A stretch of DNA of 27,536 bases from a virus: positions 1 through 27,536 of the IMG/VR virus record IMGVR_UViG_3300029913_000094, one strand, 5' to 3'. The notes beneath the pieces were generated by a model, which saw only the letters and a list, made by a program, of their open reading frames with translations, was not told where the DNA came from and searched no databases. The number at the start of each line of letters is the position of its first letter. Within the stretch, counting starts at the first letter, position 1. Both the position numbers and the translations under genes were made by a program. This document shows, one piece after another, positions 21,788 through 27,536 of the stretch.

Positions 21788-22442
21788 AAAAGATTATGGA
21801 ACCAAAGACGGTCGTTTTCAAAACGGCGATCCAGTAACGAATACCCGTCCTACCAGGGTGACAGCCGATTGGCTCAACTCTGTTCAAGAGGAAATTGCAA
21901 ACGTCATTACAAGTCGCAACCATACAAAACTAGATGCAAACGACCCAACCCAACTCCTCAAGGCTATTTTAGATATTTACAGTTACGGCGTAGATCCGGT
22001 GAGTTTTTCTATTGATAACGCGATTAAAACTCCAACGGATTTAACTTTTGAAGCGTTTGATAAGTCACTGATGAAAGCCGTTTATTTCAATGCTCTTTCC
22101 GTCAGACATACAACGAAAGCTGATATGACTTTCATGACTTCGCATGTGGCTGTATTTAGTTCATTCACATCTGAATGGTCACTTTTTACTCAATATGATC
22201 CTGCAATTATCAAAGTCGATCTTCAAGCCCCCACACATCCCATGCCACCTCTCAACCCTTCTACGAATATTCCTCCTCCGATTCAACCTGATCCTGCCGC
22301 AGTAGTCAAGGTGCTTCCAGGTCCACATTTTTTATCCATCTCAGCTGCTGGGAAACTTCAGTATCAAACGTCTACTCTTGACGGAGATTTGCACCAAGGA
22401 TCGCTCACTTTATCTCACTTCCGTTATTTAAGGTCTTCCTGA
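21771..22442 (+). CDS. Tail fibre-like protein 1
   Basis: 223 aa. The N-terminus ('GRFQNGDPVTNTRPTRVTADWLNSVQEEIANVI') is the baseplate-attachment segment found at the start of many phage tail fibres. The C-terminus is beta-rich and ends 'LSISAAGKLQYQTSTLDGDL' then 'LTLSHFRYLRSS', a module repeated in the two following genes. A proline-rich linker (PMPPL..STNIPPPIQPDP) separates them. AGGAG eight bases before ATG 21771 fixes the start, against an open frame from 21711. Very short for a fibre; it may be a stub or one component of a composite fibre. Confidence 0.7.
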   Translation: MLRISEKDYGTKDGRFQNGDPVTNTRPTRVTADWLNSVQEEIANVITSRNHTKLDANDPTQLLKAILDIYSYGVDPVSFSIDNAIKTPTDLTFEAFDKSLMKAVYFNALSVRHTTKADMTFMTSHVAVFSSFTSEWSLFTQYDPAIIKVDLQAPTHPMPPLNPSTNIPPPIQPDPAAVVKVLPGPHFLSISAAGKLQYQTSTLDGDLHQGSLTLSHFRYLRSS

Positions 22443-23137
22443 TGTTTACCCTAGATCAGACCGTTTTAAAAAATATGAACCCGTCAGACCCCAGGAAATA
22501 TGCTCTTTATGAACAGATGCAGGAGGAAATTTGCAACGTCATTGATTTCATGGGAGGATCTCCATTGAAAAGAGATCAACCCGAAGATCACCCTCATCAG
22601 CTCCATCATCAACTCTATGATGCGATCTCTCAACTTGCGCTAGAATCACCCAGAAAATGGACCATGGATTTTTTCCCCACTCCCAGAGTGGATCCGGTGG
22701 AACTCTGGAACAATCAGCGAATCACTCGATTGATTGACAATTTTCAACTCGATCCGCTTCATAATTGGGCTGTCACCTTTCGTATTTCTTATTTTGAGCA
22801 ATCTAAAAAAGATTCCAATGCGGGAGACCCTTTTATACCAACATTTGATTTAATACAAAGTCAACGGGTACAACTCACTTATGAAGATAAGATTGGAACT
22901 TGGTTTTCTGCTCATCAGGTGTGGGAAGTTGGGATGCCTCATCCGATCTTAAGCTCGGATCAACTGGGTCTGATTTTACTCCCTTCAGCTGATAACAATC
23001 AGCATCAAGATCCCAGTCAGTTTTTTATGAGCATTTCCCCTTCAGGCTACATTTCTATCACTTCAAGCACCTTTGAGTTTTTGTCAGTCACCAGGCTTGT
23101 TTTGTCGGAGTTTAGGTTCGTCAGGAGGCCCACATGA
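22442..23137 (+). CDS. Tail fibre-like protein 2 (paralogue of protein 1)
   Basis: 231 aa. 'YEQMQEEICNVIDFMGG' near the N-terminus parallels 'LNSVQEEIANVI' of the first gene. The C-terminus 'QFFMSISPSGYISITSSTFE' then 'LVLSEFRFVRRPT' parallels its end. The middle is divergent and rich in H, P and Q near residues 45-60. Start is a one-base overlap with the preceding TGA. No chaperone or peptidase domain is seen. Likely arisen by gene duplication; probable role in host recognition. Confidence 0.65.
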   Translation: MFTLDQTVLKNMNPSDPRKYALYEQMQEEICNVIDFMGGSPLKRDQPEDHPHQLHHQLYDAISQLALESPRKWTMDFFPTPRVDPVELWNNQRITRLIDNFQLDPLHNWAVTFRISYFEQSKKDSNAGDPFIPTFDLIQSQRVQLTYEDKIGTWFSAHQVWEVGMPHPILSSDQLGLILLPSADNNQHQDPSQFFMSISPSGYISITSSTFEFLSVTRLVLSEFRFVRRPT

Positions 23138-23541
23138 TCCGACTCAATCCTGATTCAAAAAAAATCACACCTGATGACACAATGAACTATGACTGGTTCA
23201 ATGCCCTTCAAGACGAAGTTTGTACCCCGATTGAAAAAACGCAAACGCTTTCAGAACGACTTGATCAGCTTGCTACCTCCATTCAAAATATCATCGCTGG
23301 CTCAGGCTTCGACTTAGGAGAGGTTGCAGATTATAGTGGAAATCCTGTTCCTATTCCTCAGCTGATCATCAAGCCTAACGAAGTAAAATCATTCACTCTG
23401 TATCTGGATATTGCTCTGAAAAATCCACTTCTTTTAGAGAATCAAGAAAACTATGCACAAGATGCTGGATTTAATTACGCTTTAAACTTTCCTCTGGATA
23501 CATCGAGTTCTCAATTTAAGGATCTTTCTGTTATTTTGTAA
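23134..23541 (+). CDS. Tail fibre-like protein 3, N-terminal part (ends at in-frame TAA)
   Basis: 135 aa. 'NYDWFNALQDEVCTPIEKT' parallels the QEEI..VI segment of the two upstream paralogues, but the product lacks the C-terminal module they share. The TAA at 23539-23541 is followed in the same frame by 164 open codons that end in a version of that module. The gene therefore looks like the front half of a single 300-codon gene interrupted by a nonsense codon, or one expressed by readthrough. Start overlaps the previous stop (ATGA). Confidence 0.6.
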   Translation: MIRLNPDSKKITPDDTMNYDWFNALQDEVCTPIEKTQTLSERLDQLATSIQNIIAGSGFDLGEVADYSGNPVPIPQLIIKPNEVKSFTLYLDIALKNPLLLENQENYAQDAGFNYALNFPLDTSSSQFKDLSVIL

Positions 23542-23595
23542 TCCAATGATATTTTAGAAAAAAGGTCAACGAGTTCTCTACCAACTGATCACGCG

Positions 23596-24033
23596 ATGGT
23601 GAATGACTACATGCCTATCAGGCTCCCTGAGAATTTGAAAGATTTACCCCGCACAGAGGCCATTTCTCTTCTTAAGAAAATAAACGCCACCGTTTTATGC
23701 ATGAGGCCCACATCTCTTGTGACTTATGTATTTGGACCTAAAAACAAAGGAATTTCAAAATTAGAAGAAGGCACCTCGTTTGTTGATTTTTCAACCGCTC
23801 AGAGCTTCTTTTCAAAGCTTTGTGCTGAGTTGCATATCCCTTCATGGGCATTTCAAGACGGACAGGAAAAGATTCCATTGTCTTCTTATTATCTCTTCGC
23901 TACTTTTGTTCCGCCCGTCATTCTCGCCAGCAATCCAGAAGGACAGATTTATTATTTTTTCAATAAAATGATGTATGGCGATTTTTTGAATGTCAGATTA
24001 GGAATCTTTAACTTATCCCAACACCCGGTCTAA
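23596..24033 (+). CDS. Tail fibre-like protein 3, C-terminal part
   Basis: 145 aa from the first ATG after the TAA; the frame is actually open from 23542. It ends 'VILASNPEGQIYYFFNKMMY' then 'VRLGIFNLSQHPV', matching the position and strand pattern of the C-terminal modules in the two paralogues ('SISxxGxxxYxTST...L.LS.FR'). No good ribosome-binding site is seen before ATG 23596, which argues against an independent gene. Its stop codon lies inside copy 2 of the 38-bp repeat. Confidence 0.5.
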   Translation: MVNDYMPIRLPENLKDLPRTEAISLLKKINATVLCMRPTSLVTYVFGPKNKGISKLEEGTSFVDFSTAQSFFSKLCAELHIPSWAFQDGQEKIPLSSYYLFATFVPPVILASNPEGQIYYFFNKMMYGDFLNVRLGIFNLSQHPV

Positions 24034-24065
24034 TTTTTGTCATTTTAGACACTAGTGTACATTTT
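24028..24065. repeat. 38-bp exact repeat, copy 2 (putative shared promoter/operator element)
   Basis: Identical to 2359-2396. Its first bases supply the final codon and stop of the preceding fibre gene. It ends 50 bases before the holin-like gene at 24116. A TTTAAA lies 8 bases downstream (24074-24079), at the same offset as the perfect TATAAT after copy 1, so a promoter for the lysis cassette is likely here. Confidence 0.85.
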
Positions 24066-24115
24066 GAAATTTCTTTAAAGTGTTTCTGATTTCAAATTTT
24101 ATATAGGAGAATTTT

Positions 24116-24352
24116 ATGGAATCCTCAAACTTATTTACCTTTGTAAAAGCAAATTTTGGAATGATTAGTTTAATTCTACTCTTGATTCTAAGCGAAGTCT
24201 TATCTTTCAAACCAGCTTTGGGTGCTTCAGGTGTCGTGAAACTGATTTACAACTTATTGCAATCTGAAGCAAAAAAATCAGAGCCTGATGCAATGAAAAT
24301 CATTGAATCAGAACTCGCGGCCCGAATAGCAGATAAAACAAAACGAACGTAA
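24116..24352 (+). CDS. Small holin-like membrane protein
   Basis: 78 aa. One clear membrane segment (about residues 15-31, GMISLILLLILSEVLSF), a second weakly hydrophobic stretch (38-48) and a charged C-terminal tail. 'LSEVL....AL.A.GV.KLIYNLL' resembles small uncharacterised membrane proteins in phage lysis regions. TATAGGAG gives a good ribosome-binding site eight bases before the ATG. Leads the cassette ending in lysozyme and follows the 38-bp promoter-like repeat. Holin assignment is by size, topology and context only. Confidence 0.5.
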   Translation: MESSNLFTFVKANFGMISLILLLILSEVLSFKPALGASGVVKLIYNLLQSEAKKSEPDAMKIIESELAARIADKTKRT

Positions 24353-24368
24353 TCCCTTCTCTGCCACA

Positions 24369-24403
24369 AGGCCCATAGGTTTTTCCTAGTTTCCTATGGG
24401 CCT
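24369..24403 (+). terminator. Strong 11-bp hairpin between holin-like and lipoprotein genes
   Basis: AGGCCCATAGG (24369-24379) and CCTATGGGCCT (24393-24403) pair perfectly around a 13-base, T-rich loop. No T run follows immediately; a run of eight T lies 18 bases on. It may attenuate transcription into the lipoprotein gene, terminate weakly, or protect mRNA ends. Confidence 0.45.
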
Positions 24404-24428
24404 GCTCAACTTCAAAGGACTTTTTTTC

Positions 24429-25079
24429 ATGAAACTCTGTATTCCGTTCCTATTTGTACTTTTTGGATGTTCCTGCTCTCATTCAGTGAAAGTCTTAGAT
24501 TCTCAGAGTGCCATTTTAGCGAATGATCTCACTGCCATTTTATCAGGATGTGGCCAACAACTGGCTGGATCGGGATATCTTGTCTGTCGAGAAACCGAGT
24601 TGCAAAATACAAGAAATGAATTTCTTATTGTCCACACTCCACCAGGACTTGATTGTAAGCAAGAAGCTTGCACATTCGTCAAAGTCTTTTTCTCTGACGG
24701 TAGACCCTCACTAGAAAAGGCTATTCACAAAGGAGATGCACTCATTCAAATTCCTTGGTCGGAGATTGTGGGTAAAAAGGTATTTGATCTCTCCGACCGA
24801 GGTACTTATTCCATTTCAATTCGGACGCATTATCTGGGTCCTGATGGAATAGAGCGCATCGCCTTTGCTGAAGGTCGAATCCTCATGCTGGTGGTTAGAA
24901 AGGAGTACACATCGCTTATAGAAAATGAAGACGATGAGGCATTTTATTGGATATGGAAAACAAAGCAGAATCAGACCCTAAAAGTCACCACGGGTTATCG
25001 TGTTTACATACAACCTTGGGCCACACCGTGGAACCCATTAGGCACGAAGCCACCAAACGAATTCTCCGACCTATGGTAG
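24429..25079 (+). CDS. Lipoprotein in the lysis cassette
   Basis: 216 aa. MKLCIPFLFVLFGC followed by SC is a short type II signal peptide with a lipobox-like LFGC, giving Cys14 as lipidated residue. The mature part has several cysteines (GCGQQL, GYLVCRE, LDCKQEACTF) that could form disulphides in the periplasm, and ends in a P/W-rich tail. ATG 24429 (AAAGGA upstream) is preferred over 24396, which would bury the signal peptide. It may be an outer-membrane spanin partner or a superinfection-exclusion lipoprotein; it is larger than usual for an o-spanin. Stop lies inside the next gene's start (ATGGTAG). Confidence 0.6.
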   Translation: MKLCIPFLFVLFGCSCSHSVKVLDSQSAILANDLTAILSGCGQQLAGSGYLVCRETELQNTRNEFLIVHTPPGLDCKQEACTFVKVFFSDGRPSLEKAIHKGDALIQIPWSEIVGKKVFDLSDRGTYSISIRTHYLGPDGIERIAFAEGRILMLVVRKEYTSLIENEDDEAFYWIWKTKQNQTLKVTTGYRVYIQPWATPWNPLGTKPPNEFSDLW

Positions 25080-25333
25080 CTCTCCTTCTTGTCGCATTTC
25101 AGATTCTGCTACTCCTGTTGAAAGCCTATTTTTCAAAACAGGATGACAAAGAAACTGAACTCAAACGCATCGCTGACGAGCAAGCCAAGTTAAACTCAGC
25201 CGCTGAAAAGGTCGAAGAATCTAACCGTTATTCTGAAAACAATCCTGCGCTCATGGATCAGTTCCAAGACGCTATTGACAAGGATAGATTTGATGCAACC
25301 CATTCGAAGCCAGAAAACAATAGACCTCATTAA
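25073..25333 (+). CDS. Membrane-anchored coiled-coil protein (i-spanin-like)
   Basis: 86 aa. An N-terminal membrane helix (VALLLVAFQILLLLLKAYF, residues 2-20) is followed by a charged helical region (KETELKRIADEQAKLNSAAEKVEESN) with coiled-coil character. This is the inner-membrane spanin (Rz-like) plan. It overlaps the lipoprotein gene by 7 bases and the lysozyme by 41. ATG 25073 is preferred to the frame's first ATG at 24947, which lies deep in the lipoprotein gene. Spanin role is inferred from topology and neighbours. Confidence 0.5.
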   Translation: MVALLLVAFQILLLLLKAYFSKQDDKETELKRIADEQAKLNSAAEKVEESNRYSENNPALMDQFQDAIDKDRFDATHSKPENNRPH

Positions 25334-25760
25334 GTCATTTGAGAGTTTTAGATCGAAAGCCTATTTAGATTTAGCAGGAATTCCAACGATTGGATGGGGA
25401 ACGACAAAAGAAATTCATCTTGGCATGACAGTAACAGAGAAGCAGGCCGAAGAGTGGATCAAGCAAGATGTAGTAGAGATTGAAAATGCGATTGCTGCCA
25501 TGATTACCGTTGATTTAAAAGAATCTCAGTTTTCAGCCTTGGTCAGCCTAGCGTACAATATTGGGGTTCATCATTTTTCATGTTCAACCTTACTCAAGAA
25601 ACTCAATGCTGGAGATTTAATAGGGACAGCACGTGAATTTCTAAAATGGGACCACTCATGTGGTCGTACAGTCCATGGACTCTCAAATCGTAGAAAAAAA
25701 GAACAGGAGCTTTTTCTTACTCATCTTCCTCCACATCATCAAGTCAATTCATCAACATAA
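25293..25760 (+). CDS. Endolysin, GH24 phage lysozyme
   Basis: 155-aa muramidase of the T4/P22 lysozyme type, which cuts the MurNAc-GlcNAc bond of peptidoglycan. The triad fits: Glu17 (KSFESF), Asp26 (AYLDLAG) and Thr32 (IPTIGWGTT). Later family segments are present: 'LKESQFSALVSLAYNIGVHHFSCSTLLKKLNAGD', 'EFLKW' and 'VHGLSNRRKKEQELFL'. No signal peptide, so a canonical holin is needed for release. ATG 25293 is chosen over TTG 25275 because AAGGA lies eight bases upstream. Ends 11 bases before the methyltransferase. Confidence 0.95.
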   Translation: MQPIRSQKTIDLIKSFESFRSKAYLDLAGIPTIGWGTTKEIHLGMTVTEKQAEEWIKQDVVEIENAIAAMITVDLKESQFSALVSLAYNIGVHHFSCSTLLKKLNAGDLIGTAREFLKWDHSCGRTVHGLSNRRKKEQELFLTHLPPHHQVNSST

Positions 25761-25771
25761 AGGAGTACACT

Positions 25772-26482
25772 ATGCGAAAAGTAAAAATAGGTTCAGTTAT
25801 TTTATTAGGCAAGCATCGCCTGCTTTGCGGAGATAGCAGGAACCCAGAACACATCGAAAAGCTGATGGATGAAAAGATGGCTGACGCTGTGATTACTGAC
25901 CCACCTTACAACGTCGATTACAAAGGTGAAGAAGGGGAAGCCATTAAGAATGATCTTCTTTCTGAGCGACGTTACAAAGACATGCTGTTTCAAACATTTT
26001 CAAATTCAATTGATTATAGCAAACGAGGTGCTGCTTTTTATTCCTTCATTGGAACGAATGCTATGGATCTTGGAATCAGTTCAATTCGAGATGCGGGATG
26101 GAAAATTAGGCAAAATCTCATCTGGGCTAAACATCATTTTACTTTGTCCAGGTCCCCTTACCACTGGAAGCATGAAGCACTTATTTTTGGAGCGGCTCCT
26201 GGTGCACCCAGCCCGTGGTATAGTGACCGCAAGCAAACTACTTTGTTAGAATTTCCTATTGAGGTGAAGGACCGCATTCATCCCACACAGAAGCCCAAGG
26301 AATTGATTAAGTACTTATTAAAAAACTCGACCAAGGAGGGGGACATTATTCTTGATCCATTCGGAGGATCAGGGACAACTTTATTGTCTTGTGAGGCAAT
26401 GGGACGAAGGGCTTTTATCTGTGAAATTGACCCCAAGTGGTGCATGGCAATTATGGAGAGATGGAGTAGAAAAATCGTTTAG
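25772..26482 (+). CDS. Orphan DNA N6-adenine methyltransferase, beta class
   Basis: 236 aa. The catalytic motif DPPY (43-46) precedes the S-adenosylmethionine-binding motif DPFGGSGTT (195-203), the beta-class order. The opening 'LLGKHRLLCGDS' and 'RIHPTQKPKELIKYLL' are common in phage and ParB-linked methyltransferases. No restriction gene is adjacent, so it probably protects phage DNA or alters regulation. The target site cannot be read from sequence. AAGGAG seven bases upstream supports the ATG. It is the last clear phage gene at the right. Confidence 0.93.
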   Translation: MRKVKIGSVILLGKHRLLCGDSRNPEHIEKLMDEKMADAVITDPPYNVDYKGEEGEAIKNDLLSERRYKDMLFQTFSNSIDYSKRGAAFYSFIGTNAMDLGISSIRDAGWKIRQNLIWAKHHFTLSRSPYHWKHEALIFGAAPGAPSPWYSDRKQTTLLEFPIEVKDRIHPTQKPKELIKYLLKNSTKEGDIILDPFGGSGTTLLSCEAMGRRAFICEIDPKWCMAIMERWSRKIV

Positions 26483-26681
26483 TAGTTTTATTCAAGTGTT
26501 TCATATACTTAGAATAGAGAATCCATATGTAACGTACTCTAAGGAGTGTCTATCCTTCACGTAGGGAGGCCAAGTTGAAAAAAAATAAATTTTATACTTG
26601 AAATATTTATAAAAATTTAGTTTATTCGAGATGCTGATATTTTTATGGGCAAAGATTTTTATATTGAAAGTAGAGTGCCTT
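26483..26681. other. A+T-rich intergenic stretch, possible right prophage boundary
   Basis: 199 bases without a plausible gene. A small inverted repeat AAGGA...TCCTT lies near 26540-26556. TTGAAA and TATA-like hexamers occur but at poor spacing. An attachment site could be here, but no matching left copy is in the window. Confidence 0.3.
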
Positions 26682-27536
26682 ATGAAAAAATTTAAATTTT
26701 TTATATTTATCTTGTGGTTCTTAAATTCTACTTATGGTTTTGCTACCCTATCTTTTCAAACTAAAACCACTTTAAATGGACTTGGAAGTAACTGGGTAAA
26801 TGACGTGTTTGTGGTTGGAGATACTGTTTATGCTGCTACCGCTGGAGGACTCTCCATTTCTGATAATGGGGGTGAAACTTTTGTAAACCGAACTGAAACA
26901 GACGGTTTAGGAAGCAACGAAGTATTGGGTGTTTTTGTAGTAAATCAATTCGTTTATGCTGCAACCAGATGGGGAGGTCTTTCTATATCATCAGATGGAG
27001 GAAAAACTTTTGTTAATCGAACTGAAAATGATGGATTAGGAAGTAATTCAGTTTATTCAGTTTTTAAGAAAAACAGCATTATCTATGCCGCAACAGAAGA
27101 AGGGTTCTCCATTTCTAATGACGATGGAAAAACTTTTGTTAATCGAACTATGGAAGATGGATTAGGTAGTGATAATACTTGCTATGTCCATGCTATAGAT
27201 AAGGACCTTATAGTATGCACTGAGGATGGTCTTTCTTTTTCAAGAGATGGTGGAAAATCATTTGTAAATCGCACATTTCACGATGGGTTAGGAAATAATT
27301 GTACTTTCCGTATAATTGGAAATAGAGATCATCTTTATATTGGGACTTCGAATGGTTTCTCTATCTCTCTAAATGGAGGAAAAACTTTTACTTATAGTCC
27401 TGTCAACCCAAAAGCTGCCTATGATAGGGTCTATTGTATTCAGGAAAAAGACGGTGTGATTTATGCTGGGACTGACGGGGGTGGAATATTCATTTCCACT
27501 GATCAGGGTAAGTCATTTATTTGTTTTAATAAGGAA
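26682..27536 (+). CDS. Secreted Asp-box (BNR) propeller-type protein, partial at window end
   Basis: At least 285 codons, open to the last base. Residues 1-20 are a signal peptide (MKKFKFFIFILWFLNSTYGFA). At least five repeats of about 41-43 residues follow, with consensus YAAT..GLSIS.DGGKTFVNRT..DGLGSN.V..V. The S-x-D-x-G-x-T/S-F core is the Asp-box of BNR/sialidase-like beta-propellers. Such proteins are exported or surface-associated; ligand unknown. Repeats are well conserved, implying duplication. It may be the first host gene beyond the prophage or phage-carried cargo. No close ribosome-binding site is seen. Confidence 0.75.
   Translation, partial: MKKFKFFIFILWFLNSTYGFATLSFQTKTTLNGLGSNWVNDVFVVGDTVYAATAGGLSISDNGGETFVNRTETDGLGSNEVLGVFVVNQFVYAATRWGGLSISSDGGKTFVNRTENDGLGSNSVYSVFKKNSIIYAATEEGFSISNDDGKTFVNRTMEDGLGSDNTCYVHAIDKDLIVCTEDGLSFSRDGGKSFVNRTFHDGLGNNCTFRIIGNRDHLYIGTSNGFSISLNGGKTFTYSPVNPKAAYDRVYCIQEKDGVIYAGTDGGGIFISTDQGKSFICFNKE

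Noticed and set aside
1-27536. tRNA or rRNA genes, integrase, transposase, CRISPR array.
   Set aside because: None could be recognised on either strand.

Overview
The window is most of a tailed-phage genome, almost certainly a prophage, in an A+T-leaning Gram-negative bacterium. The Gram-negative call rests on a lipobox lipoprotein, a possible i-spanin and a GH24 endolysin within a lysis region. The host species cannot be named from the sequence. A protein with eukaryote-style pentatricopeptide (PPR) repeats hints at a host-associated or intracellular lifestyle, but that is inference. No integrase, classical CI-type repressor or attachment site is visible, so the left end of the phage lies outside the window.

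Left (1-4019), early region: a RusA-like Holliday-junction resolvase; a small regulator with a Fis-type and an XRE-type helix-turn-helix; a phage structural-like protein of unclear role; a ribbon-helix-helix antitoxin with a Doc/Fic toxin; and a replication pair (winged-helix initiator plus probable helicase loader). Next comes a short non-coding stretch (4020-4145) carrying a lambda-like cosQ motif and a dyad that may be the packaging (cos) site.

Middle (4146-21787), late region: a lambda-type head module (Nu1-like small terminase, gpA-like large terminase, gpW-like connector, gpB-like portal) continues into a fused prohead protease/major capsid protein, a DUF2190-type protein and two connector/tail-completion proteins. 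It is followed by a Mu-like contractile tail in Mu order: sheath, tube, tail-assembly chaperone with a programmed -1 frameshift, tape measure, gpN-, gpP-, gp45-, gp46-, gp47- and gp48-like proteins. A cassette (about 6448-8238) interrupts the head genes between the large terminase and gpW. It holds the secreted PPR-repeat protein and a HigB/HigA-type toxin-antitoxin pair on the opposite strand.

Right (21771-26482): three related tail-fibre-like genes in tandem, the third split by an in-frame TAA; then a probable lysis cassette (holin-like protein, lipoprotein, membrane/coiled-coil protein, lysozyme) and an orphan beta-class DNA N6-adenine methyltransferase. An A+T-rich gap leads to a secreted Asp-box (BNR) propeller-type gene that runs off the window and may be host DNA or cargo.

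A perfect 38-bp repeat lies about 50 bp upstream of both the replication gene (2446) and the lysis cassette (24116), each followed at the same distance by a -10-like hexamer. It probably gives these two transcription units shared control.
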